64,000 nt of DNA, from positions 24,040 to 88,039 of the forward strand of contig NZ_JABJXU010000011.1 in assembly GCF_013155265.1 (NCBI RefSeq), read 5' to 3'. A program made the translations under genes and the position numbers. Every line of letters starts with the position of its first letter. Position 1 is the stretch's first letter. The DNA is from Enterococcus sp. MMGLQ5-1. GTDB lineage: Bacteria; Bacillota; Bacilli; Lactobacillales; Streptococcaceae. A model generated the notes under the pieces. That model worked only from the letters and a program-made list of their open reading frames with translations. It was not told the origin of the DNA and did not search any database. This document shows positions 8,719-18,484 of the stretch, in pieces.

Positions 8719-10173
8719 TTGACGAATAGACAATCAGATGAATCTTTTAAAGAACAGATGCTTAAGAAATTAGCCCAAAGTCAAGAAAGCCATTACCATG
8801 AGGCTTCATCTATGGATGCTGCTGATTCTGATGCGCACTCTGACGATAAAATTAGTAAATCAGCAGATTTTAAAAGCACCGATCAAAATCCTGACCATTC
8901 AGGCAATTTAACTAGACGCAGTCAGAATTCGGTAAAGGCAAATCAAGCTACTGTAAAAGTTGATGACTTTGCTGGTGATTCGGATGAAAAAGGAGCTGAA
9001 ACGACAATCAGAGCTAATAATAAAAAAGCTAAAAAGCAGGTGAAGAATCAAAAAACTCGCAAGAAGCGTGAAGATAGAATGGTTCGTCAGATAACCTTTG
9101 CAGTTATCATTGCTTTAATTGCCTTAATGTCATTAGGTGGCTATTTAGTTTATGATCATATTAGTACCGCTGTCCAGCCTTTAAATACTAAAGATAATCA
9201 GCAGATTACGGTTGATATCCCAATTGGTTCATCGAATAAAGAAATTGGAAACATTTTAGAAAAGAAAAAAATTATTCGTAGCGGTATGATTTTTAATTAC
9301 TATACAAAATTTCATAATTTAGCTGGTTTTAAAGGCGGCTACTATAATTTCTCGCCTAATCAAACAATTGACGAGATTGCAGCAGCTTTGCAGGAGGGTG
9401 GTAGTGAAGAGCCACAAGCCGCGGTTGCTGGTAAAATATTAATTCCAGAGGGTTATACGATTGACCAGATTGCCGAGGCCGTTACAATTAATGTTAACGA
9501 AAAGAGTAAGCCGAAGTCTAAGTTTACCTCGGAGGCATTTAAACAGGTTATTACGAATCAAGATTTTATTAATAGTATGGTTCAAAAATATCCTGACTTA
9601 CTAACAAGCGCTTCTCAAGCGACAGATGTTCGTTATGTACTGGAAGGCTATTTATTCCCGGCAACCTATGATTATGCCAAGGCAACAACAGTTCAAGAGC
9701 TTGTTGAGCAAATGATTTCAACCACTAATGATAAGCTAGAGCCTTATTATTCGACGATTCAAGAAAAAGGCTACACAGTCCAAGAGGTGCTGACCTTGGC
9801 CTCGCTAGTTGAAAAAGAGGGTGTCAAAACAGAGGACCGTCGAAAAATTGCTCAGGTATTCTTAAATCGCTTAGCGGCTGATATGCCGATTCAATCGGAT
9901 ATTTCAGTCTTGTATGCCCTGAATGAACATAAAGAATTGCTTTCAATTGATGATACAAAGGTAGATTCGCCTTATAATTTGTATTTGAATACAGGTTTTG
10001 GACCAGGACCATTTAATAGTCCGAGTCTAGAATCAATTCAGGCTGTTTTAACGCCTGAGGCGACAGATGATTTATATTTTGTGGCGGATACAAAAACGGG
10101 TGAGGTTTATTTTGCTAAGACATACGATGAGCATTTAGCTTTGGTTGAAAAGTATGTTAATAATCAAGAATAA
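8719..10173 (+). CDS. mltG: Endolytic murein transglycosylase MltG (YceG-like)
   Basis: Membrane-bound lytic transglycosylase that cleaves nascent peptidoglycan strands. A frame runs from 8626, but AAAGGAG at 8706-8712 precedes TTG at 8719 by 6 nt. That TTG is therefore the start, giving 484 residues. A long, polar, lysine-rich cytoplasmic N-terminus (about 120 residues) is followed by one membrane helix and the YceG domain. Family motifs include ILIPEGYTIDQIA, LEGYLFPATY, the catalytic-Glu block LASLVEKEG, IQSDISVLYAL, and FGPGPFNSPS. The extended N-terminus is usual in lactic acid bacteria. greA follows closely. Confidence 0.93.
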   Translation: MTNRQSDESFKEQMLKKLAQSQESHYHEASSMDAADSDAHSDDKISKSADFKSTDQNPDHSGNLTRRSQNSVKANQATVKVDDFAGDSDEKGAETTIRANNKKAKKQVKNQKTRKKREDRMVRQITFAVIIALIALMSLGGYLVYDHISTAVQPLNTKDNQQITVDIPIGSSNKEIGNILEKKKIIRSGMIFNYYTKFHNLAGFKGGYYNFSPNQTIDEIAAALQEGGSEEPQAAVAGKILIPEGYTIDQIAEAVTINVNEKSKPKSKFTSEAFKQVITNQDFINSMVQKYPDLLTSASQATDVRYVLEGYLFPATYDYAKATTVQELVEQMISTTNDKLEPYYSTIQEKGYTVQEVLTLASLVEKEGVKTEDRRKIAQVFLNRLAADMPIQSDISVLYALNEHKELLSIDDTKVDSPYNLYLNTGFGPGPFNSPSLESIQAVLTPEATDDLYFVADTKTGEVYFAKTYDEHLALVEKYVNNQE

Positions 10174-10206
10174 AAAAATATTAATGGATGAATGGAGATA
10201 ACAAAT

Positions 10207-10683
10207 ATGGCTGATAAAGTCTATCCGATGACCTTAGCGGGTAAAGAAAAATTAGAGGCAGAGCTAGAACATTTAAAAACTGTAACGCGTGGTGAAATTG
10301 TTGAACGGATTAAAATCGCACGTTCGTTTGGTGATTTATCCGAAAATTCAGAGTATGAATCTGCAAAAGATGAGCAAGCATTTGTTGAAGGTAAGATTCA
10401 AACCTTGGAAACGATGATTCGTTTTGCAGAAATTATTGATAATGATTCAGTTGCTGCAGATGAAGTTTCACTTGGTAAAGTGGTTACCTTTGTTGAGGAT
10501 GGCGAAGAAGAGGCTTACACAATTGTTGGCTCTGCCGAAGCAGATCCCTTTGAAGGTAAGATTTCAAACGATTCCCCAATTGCTCAGGCCTTATTGGGCA
10601 AAAAAGTTGGTGACGATGTCACTGTTGTCACACCTAATGGTGAAATGAATGTTAAAATTACCAAGGTCGAATTAGCAAAATAG
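10207..10683 (+). CDS. greA: Transcription elongation factor GreA
   Basis: Binds the RNA polymerase secondary channel and stimulates cleavage of backtracked transcripts. The N-terminal coiled coil has [12 protein letters not shown] and the acidic tip region [18 protein letters not shown]. The C-terminal FKBP-like domain ends with [14 protein letters not shown]. The longer frame from 10192 starts inside the ribosome-binding site (GGAG). The ATG at 10207 gives 158 residues, the usual GreA size. The mltG-greA order is common in Lactobacillales. Confidence 0.96.
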   Translation: MADKVYPMTLAGKEKLEAELEHLKTVTRGEIVERIKIARSFGDLSENSEYESAKDEQAFVEGKIQTLETMIRFAEIIDNDSVAADEVSLGKVVTFVEDGEEEAYTIVGSAEADPFEGKISNDSPIAQALLGKKVGDDVTVVTPNGEMNVKITKVELAK

Positions 10684-10702
10684 TTAGTTTTACGATAAAT
10701 AT

Positions 10703-10793
10703 AAAAAGAGCTTAGAATTATGTATCGTTCTTTGAAAGTTAGATTTTTAAGCTAGCTTTTAGGAGAGATTGCATCATGAACGAGCTCTTTTTT
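10703..10793 (+). terminator. Probable long-loop terminator after greA
   Basis: AAAAAGAGCT (10703-10712) pairs perfectly with AGCTCTTTTTT (10783-10793) across about 70 nt of further-folding sequence, ending in T6. The large loop is unusual, and part of it may be a regulatory leader. Confidence 0.5.
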
Positions 10794-10885
10794 GTTATAA
10801 TAGAATCACTTGGTTATTATTGCATCTTAAGTCTGATGATTTAGAGAGTAAACTCATATAAAATGTAGAATGGAGGCGATTAGTC

Positions 10886-11584
10886 ATGAGAAATTTCAGA
10901 ATATTCCTAGTAATCGAAGGCATTCTAATTTTTATGTCATTATTAACTATTCTACATAATAAGAGCTTTAGCGCATTCTTTGTTATTGGATTTATTTTAT
11001 TATATTTAGGTTATAGAGGCTTGAAAAGAGGGCATTCTTCATCATTTTTAATGATAATTGGTAGTCTGGTGCTATTATTAACCTTGGTTACCAATATTTT
11101 TATTTGGCTAGCGGTCATTATTGCTTTTCTTTATTTCGCAAATGAGCAGAAAGAACGAATGCTGACTGAAAAGAAAATTTGCATTATTGAAACAGTGGCA
11201 CCTGATAAGACAGTTCATAATCAGCTAATTCCATGGTTTGGAAATGTTGAGATTGGAAAAGAAACTTTTCAATGGGATGATATTAATATTGTTCAAGTTG
11301 CTGGTGATACAATTATTGATCTCGAAAATACAATTTTACCCAAGGAGGATAATATTGTTTTGATTCGTAAAGCCTTTGGCAAGACTAGAATTATTGTACC
11401 AAGTAATATCGGAATGAAAATTGAATACGCAACACTTTCAGGCAATTTAAAAATCAATCAGGTCTCAGAGCCAGTTGCCAATGGTATTATTACAAGATAC
11501 GATGCCAATTATTATGAAAATTCAAAGCATATTAAAATTTATGTTAACTCAATATTGGGAGATGTCGAGGTGATTCGGACATGA
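10886..11584 (+). CDS. liaF: LiaF/VraT-type cell-envelope stress regulator
   Basis: Membrane protein that, in LiaFSR/VraTSR systems, restrains the histidine kinase and senses cell-envelope damage. It has four hydrophobic segments within the first 90 residues, then a soluble C-terminal DUF2154-like domain (about 100-232) with repeating beta character (NVEIGKETFQWDDINIVQVAGDTIIDL). It starts at ATG after TGGAGGC and overlaps the downstream kinase gene by 4 nt, so translation is coupled. Confidence 0.88.
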   Translation: MRNFRIFLVIEGILIFMSLLTILHNKSFSAFFVIGFILLYLGYRGLKRGHSSSFLMIIGSLVLLLTLVTNIFIWLAVIIAFLYFANEQKERMLTEKKICIIETVAPDKTVHNQLIPWFGNVEIGKETFQWDDINIVQVAGDTIIDLENTILPKEDNIVLIRKAFGKTRIIVPSNIGMKIEYATLSGNLKINQVSEPVANGIITRYDANYYENSKHIKIYVNSILGDVEVIRT

Positions 11585-12633
11585 TTCATCTGCCTAGAAA
11601 GTTAGTAATGGTTTATGCGATTTTGGCAAATTTAATCGCAATGATGCTAATTTTACGTCTTTCATACAGCGGTAATAATTTAAACTTTTGGCAGGAAATC
11701 CTGCTATATCGTAGCTTTGGTATTCCTGTAATTGCCTATGTCCTTGTTTTATCAATGGTTTTAGGGCTGATTATTTATTTATTGGTCACCCTAACTGAAT
11801 ATAGCTATGATGAAAAAATTTCAGAGGATTTACATCGACTTGTTAGAGGTGATTATAAGCATTCTGTATATGAGGTAGAAGGCAATAATTTAGTTAGTAA
11901 TGTTAAAATCCATCAAGATATAAGCTTATTGGCAGAAAAGCTGGCTCATATTTCAAGACAGCTTCAGGCGAACAGTCATGAAAGTCAAAGTACGCAGATG
12001 AAAGAAACGATTCTCAAAGAGGAACGGTCACGTTTATCGCGTGAACTGCATGATTCAGTATCTCAACAGCTTTTTGCAGCGACAATGATGCTGTCTGGTC
12101 TAAATCAGCAAGTAGACAAGCTATCTCACGATAAAATTAAATCACAATTAAATTTGATTGAAGAAGTCATTAATGATGCCCAAGCGGAAATGCGTGCCTT
12201 GTTACTACACCTTCGACCAGTTGAATTGAATGGTAAGCGCTTGAATGTCGGCATAGAAAATCTATTAAAGGAATTGAAAACAAAAATTCAGATCAATTTA
12301 ATTTGGAAGCTTGAGGACATTCAGCTTCCAGAGATTATTGAGGATAATTTATTTAGAATTATGCAGGAATTAATTTCTAATACCTTGCGCCATTCCAAAG
12401 CGAAGGAATTGGAAGTATATTTAACAGAGAACGAGCATCAAGTTTTACTTCGAGTAATTGATGACGGTGTCGGCTTTGATGTTGATGAGGAAAAGGTAGC
12501 ACATTATGGTTTGAAAAATATTAATGATCGTGTCCAGAGCCTTGGCGGCAAGCTAAAAATAGTTAGTATTAAAGGGCAGGGTACCAATGTTGAGATTAGG
12601 ATTCCAATTGTAGAAAGAGGGCAAAATGATTAA
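11581..12633 (+). CDS. liaS: LiaS/VraS-type sensor histidine kinase
   Basis: Envelope-stress histidine kinase of the NarX/DesK type. Two membrane helices with a very short extracytoplasmic loop occupy about residues 8-75, typical of intramembrane-sensing kinases. A HAMP-like linker follows, then the HisKA_3 box RLSRELHDSVSQQLF with phospho-acceptor His157. The HATPase domain has N-box ELISNTLRHS and DDGVGFD. The gene overlaps both neighbours (4 nt upstream, 8 nt downstream). It acts with liaF and liaR. Confidence 0.94.
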   Translation: MIHLPRKLVMVYAILANLIAMMLILRLSYSGNNLNFWQEILLYRSFGIPVIAYVLVLSMVLGLIIYLLVTLTEYSYDEKISEDLHRLVRGDYKHSVYEVEGNNLVSNVKIHQDISLLAEKLAHISRQLQANSHESQSTQMKETILKEERSRLSRELHDSVSQQLFAATMMLSGLNQQVDKLSHDKIKSQLNLIEEVINDAQAEMRALLLHLRPVELNGKRLNVGIENLLKELKTKIQINLIWKLEDIQLPEIIEDNLFRIMQELISNTLRHSKAKELEVYLTENEHQVLLRVIDDGVGFDVDEEKVAHYGLKNINDRVQSLGGKLKIVSIKGQGTNVEIRIPIVERGQND

Positions 12634-13264
12634 AGTGCTATTAGTGGATGATCACCCAATGGTTCGTTTAGGTGTGGCAAGCTTTTTAAATTTACAGGAT
12701 GATATTGAAGTGGTCGCTGAGGCTGATAATGGCTTGATTGGCTATGAAAAAGCAATTGCCTTACGTCCTGATATTGTATTGATGGATTTGGTTATGGATG
12801 TCATGGACGGCATTGAGTCAACTCAAAAAATACTGGCAGAGTGGCAAGAAGCGAAAATCGTGATTGTGACTAGCTTTATTGATGATGAGAAGGTAATTCC
12901 GGCAATCGAAGCAGGCGCAAGTGGATATTTACTTAAAAGCTCCTCGGCAGAAGAGATTGCTCAAGCCATTCGCAAGGTTTTTGCCGGTGAAAAGGTGTTA
13001 GAGCAGCCAGTGACCGACGTAGTCCTTAAAAACATGAGCAAAAAGCATGAAAAAAAGCTGCATGAGGATTTAACAGTTCGAGAAAAAGAAGTTTTACAGC
13101 TAATCGCTAAGGGCTATAGCAATCAAGAAATTGCAGATGAATTGTTTATTTCTTTGAAGACAGTTAAAACACATGTTTCAAATATATTATCTAAATTAAT
13201 GGTAGAGGATCGAACGCAGGTTGCAATTTATGCCTTCAAGCACAATTTGGTAGCTGATGATTAA
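12626..13264 (+). CDS. liaR: LiaR/VraR-type response regulator
   Basis: NarL/FixJ-family DNA-binding regulator, partner of the preceding kinase. The receiver domain (1-120) has LLVDDHPMVR, phospho-acceptor Asp54 in IVLMDLVMD, and the conserved Lys in YLLKSS. The LuxR-type helix-turn-helix is LTVREKEVLQLIAKGYSNQE through KTVKTHVSNIL (about 148-205). In enterococci and streptococci the orthologous system drives responses to cell-wall-active antibiotics and antimicrobial peptides. Confidence 0.95.
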   Translation: MIKVLLVDDHPMVRLGVASFLNLQDDIEVVAEADNGLIGYEKAIALRPDIVLMDLVMDVMDGIESTQKILAEWQEAKIVIVTSFIDDEKVIPAIEAGASGYLLKSSSAEEIAQAIRKVFAGEKVLEQPVTDVVLKNMSKKHEKKLHEDLTVREKEVLQLIAKGYSNQEIADELFISLKTVKTHVSNILSKLMVEDRTQVAIYAFKHNLVADD

Positions 13265-13325
13265 TATTTTAATTATAATAAAGGTGTAATTAATTATTTG
13301 GAAAATAAATAAGGAGTAGGATTGA

Positions 13326-15032
13326 ATGACGACTTTACAGGAATATCAGTATCATCGACCAGATTTTGAAAGTCTAAGTATTAAAATTTCGGGTTTAACA
13401 GCGGCCCTAGAAGCAGCCAAGACAGTAGCAATCGCTAATCAAATTATTGATGACTATATAAAAATCAGTAATAACATTGATACAATGTATAATCTGGCAG
13501 CCATTCGTTTTTCAATCAATATGGATGATCCTTTTTATAAAGCAGAAGATGATTATTGGAATGAATTTGGACCAAGGTTTGGTGAACTATCCTCGACTTT
13601 TTCTAAAGTGCTTGTTGAAAGTCCGTTAAAATCAGAGCTAGCAGCTTATTACCCTGAAACGATGTTTCTATTAGCAGAAAGTGAAGTTAAATCATTTAGT
13701 AATCAAATCGTTGAGTTAAAGCAAATCGAAAATCAATTGTCAACTCAGTATAATGAGCTAATTGGCTCGGCCCAAATTGAATTTCAAGGTGCGGTTTATA
13801 CCTTGCCGCAGATGACTCAATTTACAACTGATCAAAAGCGATCAGTGCGCCGCATAGCGAACGAAGCTGTAACTGCATGGTACGTGCAGCACGAAGCAGA
13901 ATTTGATCGAATATATGATGCGCTGGTCAAAAATCGTCATGCACAGGCGTTGAAAATGGGCTATGAAAACTATGCTGAAATGAGCCTTTATTTTAGACAA
14001 CGCTTTGGTTACGATTTGAAGGACATCGCGAATTATCGCCAGCAAATCTTAGAAAAGGTTGTACCTGTCGCTGAGCAGCTATACCACAGACAAGCAAAAC
14101 GTAATCAGCTCGTGAAGCCAATGTATTATGACTGGGCACTTGCCTTTCCTAAGGGTAATGCTAAGCCAATTGGCACAACAGAAGAAAAAGTTGCAATTGC
14201 TCAAAAAATGTACCATGAATTATCAAGTGAAACGGGCGAATTCTTTGATTTTCTAGCTGAGCATCAACTTTTAGATTTAGATAGTAAAAAGGGTAAGCAA
14301 TCCGGTGGTTATTGCACCTATATTTATGATTATCAGAGTCCATTTATCTTTGCCAATTATAATGGAACGAGTGGCGATGTTGATGTTCTAACACATGAAG
14401 CTGGACACGCTTTTCAGGTTTATACAGCCGCAAAAAAAATCAGAGATGCGAGTCTTATTTGGCCAACGATTGAAGCAGCCGAAATTTTTAGTATGAGTAT
14501 GGAATTTATTACTTGGCCCTGGATGAGTTCATTCTTTGGTGAATCAACCTTGAAATATCAGTTTTCTCATTTGTCAGATGCTTTACAATTTTTACCTTAT
14601 GGTGTTTTGGTTGACCATTTTCAACAGACAGTCTATGAAAATCCACAATTTTCACCAGAGGAGAGGAAAAAGCTATGGCGCAAGTTAGAAAAGACATATT
14701 TGCCTCATAAGGATTATGCTGAATCAGCTGATTTAGAGCGGGGGATATACTGGTTCCGTCAAGGCCATATTTTTGATGTGCCTTTTTATTATATTGATTA
14801 TACCTTGGCGCAGGTAGTCGCCTTCCAATTTTGGCAACGTTTTATTGTTGAAGAAGATCCAACCGCATGGTCAGACTATTTGAAAGTTGCTGAAGCTGGT
14901 GGGACGAAAACCTTCTTAGAAATTTTAGAAATGGCTCATTTAAAAAATCCATTTGAAGCTGGCGCATTAGATGACAGTATTTCAGCGATTTCTAATTATT
15001 TAGAAGCAATTAGTGAAACAGAGTTAAATTAA
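13326..15032 (+). CDS. M3 family oligoendopeptidase (PepF-like)
   Basis: Cytoplasmic zinc oligopeptidase, 568 residues. The thimet-type motif HEAGHAFQ (His357-His361) and the downstream Glu-rich helix (IEAAEIFSMSMEF) give the zinc ligands. Family feature ADLERGIYWFRQGHIFDVPFYYIDYTLAQ is present near the C-terminus (split here: ADLERGIYWFRQ and DVPFYYIDYTLAQ). The shorter length and motif spacing match the pepF/M3 subgroup rather than classical 600-residue PepF. It has its own ribosome-binding site (AAGGAGTAGG) and a terminator shared with the convergent CDF gene. Confidence 0.9.
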   Translation: MTTLQEYQYHRPDFESLSIKISGLTAALEAAKTVAIANQIIDDYIKISNNIDTMYNLAAIRFSINMDDPFYKAEDDYWNEFGPRFGELSSTFSKVLVESPLKSELAAYYPETMFLLAESEVKSFSNQIVELKQIENQLSTQYNELIGSAQIEFQGAVYTLPQMTQFTTDQKRSVRRIANEAVTAWYVQHEAEFDRIYDALVKNRHAQALKMGYENYAEMSLYFRQRFGYDLKDIANYRQQILEKVVPVAEQLYHRQAKRNQLVKPMYYDWALAFPKGNAKPIGTTEEKVAIAQKMYHELSSETGEFFDFLAEHQLLDLDSKKGKQSGGYCTYIYDYQSPFIFANYNGTSGDVDVLTHEAGHAFQVYTAAKKIRDASLIWPTIEAAEIFSMSMEFITWPWMSSFFGESTLKYQFSHLSDALQFLPYGVLVDHFQQTVYENPQFSPEERKKLWRKLEKTYLPHKDYAESADLERGIYWFRQGHIFDVPFYYIDYTLAQVVAFQFWQRFIVEEDPTAWSDYLKVAEAGGTKTFLEILEMAHLKNPFEAGALDDSISAISNYLEAISETELN

Positions 15033-15042
15033 TTTTTTTATT

Positions 15043-15124
15043 AAAAAGCCTTAAGTACTTGGAGAGCAATCTAAGGGTTAACATATCAGTTAATCCGCTT
15101 ACTCTTCTTTTCCTTAAGGCTTTT
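15043..15124. terminator. Bidirectional terminator between the M3 peptidase and CDF genes
   Basis: AAAAAGCCTTAAG at 15043 pairs with CTTAAGGCTTTT at 15113-15124. The loop of about 55 nt can fold further. A-runs and T-runs flank both sides, so it can stop transcription from both convergent genes. Confidence 0.65.
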
Positions 15125-15126
15125 AT

Positions 15127-16011
15127 TTATTTTAAACCTTGATCTGGTTTATAAGGCTCCACATGAATATCTGCATCATAGACACCACATTTTTCCTGTA
15201 AACGCTGTTCAATCGTTTCAGTAATTTTATGGCTATCAAAAACAGTCATATTAGGATCCATATCTACTACAACATCCACAAAAATATTACTGCCATAGGT
15301 TCTGCCACGAATATCTACCACTTTTTTGACTTCTGGAATTTTTAATATTTCGGCGCGATAAGTCTCAACTAAGCTTTCATCAAACCCATCGGAAAGTGAA
15401 AAGGCACTGTCGGAGAAAATATCATAAGCTGTTTTAAAAATAAAGAAGGTAATTGCAACGGCACAAATTTTATCAAGAATTGGAAATTTTAAATAGCTTG
15501 CAATAATAGCAATGGTGGTTGCAATACTAGTTAAAGCATCGCTTAAATTATCCTTTGCTGCAGCTAATAGTCCTGTACTATTGACCTTGCTTGCAAGATT
15601 TCGATTGTAAAAATAGACTAATAGCATAACGATGGCGGAAAATATACCCACTAGGGCAGATAATGGATTAATTTCTTCGACCGTGTTTGAAAAAAGCTTT
15701 TGAATCATATTGCGGAGCACTTCAAATCCGACACCCAGCATGATAAAGCTTGTGATTAGGCTTGCGACACTTTCAATTTTCCAGTGACCATAAGCATGGT
15801 CATCATCTGCGGGCTTTCTTGCTAAACGTAGACCGATTAGTACGGTGACGTTTCCGAGAATATCCGTGATATTATTAAAGGCATCAGCAATCAGGGATTG
15901 TGAGTTGGCAAATTGACCGATACCTAGCTTAATGATTGATAAAATGATATAGGCAAAAATGCTGAGCATTGCGCCCTTTTCTGCTGTTCTTAATTCTTCG
16001 TAACGGTTCAT
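15127..16011 (-). CDS. Cation diffusion facilitator family transporter
   Basis: Proton-coupled divalent metal exporter (Zn2+, Fe2+ or Mn2+ type) in the membrane. It has six predicted helices with CDF signatures SLIADAFNNITDILGN (TM2) and DNLSDALTS (TM5), whose Asp residues form the transport site, plus HAYGHWK after TM2. The cytoplasmic C-terminal domain (about 210-294) ends with HVEPYKPDQGLK. The TM2/TM5 Asp pairs suggest the MntE/FieF-like branch, but the metal cannot be fixed from sequence. The ATG follows GGTGGG. Confidence 0.9.
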   Translation of the reverse strand: MNRYEELRTAEKGAMLSIFAYIILSIIKLGIGQFANSQSLIADAFNNITDILGNVTVLIGLRLARKPADDDHAYGHWKIESVASLITSFIMLGVGFEVLRNMIQKLFSNTVEEINPLSALVGIFSAIVMLLVYFYNRNLASKVNSTGLLAAAKDNLSDALTSIATTIAIIASYLKFPILDKICAVAITFFIFKTAYDIFSDSAFSLSDGFDESLVETYRAEILKIPEVKKVVDIRGRTYGSNIFVDVVVDMDPNMTVFDSHKITETIEQRLQEKCGVYDADIHVEPYKPDQGLK

Positions 16012-16179
16012 AAATATCCCACCTAAAATAGATTTTAAAAAAAGACAATTGTATCAATTGTAACATAATTTGTTTAAAATACCTAAATGAAAAATCGAAA
16101 AAGTGAATAATCAATTGCAGGCTTATTGATCGACTAAAGATATTTTTAATCAATCGGAAATAACCTTCCTTCGATAAAA

Positions 16180-16188
16180 TGCTATAAT
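16180..16188 (+). promoter_or_regulatory. Extended -10 promoter for pcrA
   Basis: TGCTATAAT, 31 bp before the pcrA TTG start. No convincing -35. Confidence 0.5.
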
Positions 16189-16218
16189 ATATTGAGTGCT
16201 TTTTTGGAGGAATAAAAA

Positions 16219-18477
16219 TTGACTAATAATTTATTGAAAAAAATGAACAAAGAGCAGGCTGAAGCAGTCAAAACGACTGAGGGACCACTTTTAATTATGG
16301 CTGGTGCAGGCTCTGGTAAAACTAGAGTTTTGACTCACCGAATTGCTTACTTAATTGAAGAAAAAGCAGTTAATCCATGGAATATTTTAGCGATTACCTT
16401 TACTAATAAGGCAGCTAAGGAAATGAAAAATCGGGTTGAGCAATTAATTGGTCCAAAGGATGTTTGGATTTCAACGTTCCATGCAATGTGTGTTCGGATT
16501 TTACGTCGCGATGGTGATAAAATTGGTTATAACCGTAATTTTACTATCATTGATCCAGGCGAGCAGCGAACCTTGATGAATCGAATTTTAAAGGAATTGG
16601 ATTTAGATCCTAAAAAATGGAGTGCCCGGAATATTTTGGCAACCATCTCAAATGCTAAAAATGATTTACTAACAGCAGATGGTTATCAAGCACAAGCAGG
16701 GACAATGTATCATGAAATTGTTGCAAAATGTTACCAAAAATATCAGAAATACCTGCGTCAAAATGAGTCTATGGATTTTGATGATTTAATTATGAATACA
16801 ATTCGTTTATTTGATGAGGACCAAGAAGCTTTACTTTATTATCAAGGTAAGTTTCAATACATTCATGTGGACGAATATCAAGATACCAACCATGCCCAGT
16901 ATACGCTTGTTAAACAGCTCGCTAAACGCTTTAAGAATATTTGCGTGGTTGGTGATGCCGACCAAAGTATATATGGCTGGCGTGGTGCCGATATGAGTAA
17001 TATTTTGGAGTTTGAGAAGGATTATCCAAAAACAAAAGTTATTTTATTAGAGGAAAATTATCGTTCAACAAAGAATATTTTAGCAGCAGCAAATAATGTG
17101 ATTGAAAATAACATAAATCGACGACCTAAAAAGCTGTGGACGCAAAATCAAACAGGCGAAAAAATCATCTACTATCGGGCTCAATCGGAAAGAGAAGAGG
17201 CTGAGTTTATTGTCAGTCAAATTCAATTATTACAAGAAGCAGGCAAGAGCTTAAATGATTTTGCAGTGCTCTATCGGACTAATGCTCAATCTCGAATTAT
17301 TGAAGAAATTTTTCTTAAGTCAAATATTTCATATACAATGGTTGGCGGACAAAAATTCTATGATCGTAAGGAAATCAAAGACGTTATTGCATATCTTAAT
17401 ATCCTAGCTAATCCAAGTGATTCTATCAGCTTTGAGCGAGTGATTAATTCACCGAAGCGCGGCGTTGGTGGTGTCAGCCTAGCAAAGATGCGAGAATATG
17501 CTGATATTTATGGACAATCAATGCTAGAAACGGCGGCTAATGCGATAATGGCTGGATTAAAGGGCAAAACGGCAACGGCGGTCAGTCAGTTTGCAATGCT
17601 GATTGCTGAATTGATGGCCGATTTAGATCAGCTTTCGATTACTGAAATCGTGGAAAAGGTACTGGACCAATCTGGTTATCTACAAGATTTAAAAAATCAA
17701 AATAATTTAGAAAGCCAGACAAGACTTGAAAACATTCAAGAATTCTTAACGGTAACCCAAAATTTTGATAAGACGGATGATGGTAGCGATGCATCTGGAC
17801 AGGATAAGCTCGCGCGCTTTTTAAATGATTTAGCCCTAGTCAGTGATTTAGATGAGGTTGAAGAAAGTGCGCAGCAGGTAACTCTGATGACGCTCCATGC
17901 AGCAAAAGGGCTGGAGTTTTCAATTGTTTTCCTAATTGGTATGGAGGAGGGCATTTTCCCACTAAGCCGTGCAAGTGAGGACGAGTCGGAGCTAGAAGAA
18001 GAACGGCGCTTGGCTTATGTTGGTATTACACGTGCTGAACAGCGCTTATATTTAACCAATGCAAGCAGTAGAACGCTTTATGGCAAGACAAATTATAACC
18101 CGGCCTCCCGTTTTTTAGAGGAAATTGATGAGCAATATATTCAGCCCTCAGGCATTGCACAGCGCGGTGGTAATAGCTATAATGCTAGCTATTCAAATAC
18201 TAATCGTGGGCAGTCTGGCTTTAGCAGTGGACAAGGTCGTAGCCTTTCAGAGCTTTTCAAGAAACCAGCTGCAGCAAAGCAGGCAGCGCAGCCCAAAATT
18301 TCTGAAAAAAATCACGAATCTTTCAAGATTGGGGATCGTGTCAATCATAAGTCGTGGGGAGAAGGTACGGTTGTCAAAATTAGTGGCTCCGAGGATTCTC
18401 AAGAACTAGATATTGCATTTAAAAGCAAAGGTATTAAGCGTGTCCTTGCCAAATTTGCACCGATTGAGAAGCTGTGA
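16219..18477 (+). CDS. pcrA: ATP-dependent DNA helicase PcrA (UvrD family)
   Basis: Superfamily 1A 3'-5' helicase for repair and plasmid replication. Motifs in order: Walker A AGAGSGKTRVL, TFTNKAAKEM, Walker B HVDEYQDTN, VVGDADQSIYGWRGAD, LEENYRST, TLHAAKGLEF, and VGITRAEQRLYL. The C-terminal RNA-polymerase-binding Tudor-like tail is present (FKIGDRVNHKSWGEGTVVKI). Translation starts at TTG after TGGAGGA. The length of 752 residues is normal. truB begins 7 nt downstream. Confidence 0.97.
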   Translation: MTNNLLKKMNKEQAEAVKTTEGPLLIMAGAGSGKTRVLTHRIAYLIEEKAVNPWNILAITFTNKAAKEMKNRVEQLIGPKDVWISTFHAMCVRILRRDGDKIGYNRNFTIIDPGEQRTLMNRILKELDLDPKKWSARNILATISNAKNDLLTADGYQAQAGTMYHEIVAKCYQKYQKYLRQNESMDFDDLIMNTIRLFDEDQEALLYYQGKFQYIHVDEYQDTNHAQYTLVKQLAKRFKNICVVGDADQSIYGWRGADMSNILEFEKDYPKTKVILLEENYRSTKNILAAANNVIENNINRRPKKLWTQNQTGEKIIYYRAQSEREEAEFIVSQIQLLQEAGKSLNDFAVLYRTNAQSRIIEEIFLKSNISYTMVGGQKFYDRKEIKDVIAYLNILANPSDSISFERVINSPKRGVGGVSLAKMREYADIYGQSMLETAANAIMAGLKGKTATAVSQFAMLIAELMADLDQLSITEIVEKVLDQSGYLQDLKNQNNLESQTRLENIQEFLTVTQNFDKTDDGSDASGQDKLARFLNDLALVSDLDEVEESAQQVTLMTLHAAKGLEFSIVFLIGMEEGIFPLSRASEDESELEEERRLAYVGITRAEQRLYLTNASSRTLYGKTNYNPASRFLEEIDEQYIQPSGIAQRGGNSYNASYSNTNRGQSGFSSGQGRSLSELFKKPAAAKQAAQPKISEKNHESFKIGDRVNHKSWGEGTVVKISGSEDSQELDIAFKSKGIKRVLAKFAPIEKL

Positions 18478-18484
18478 GGTTGTG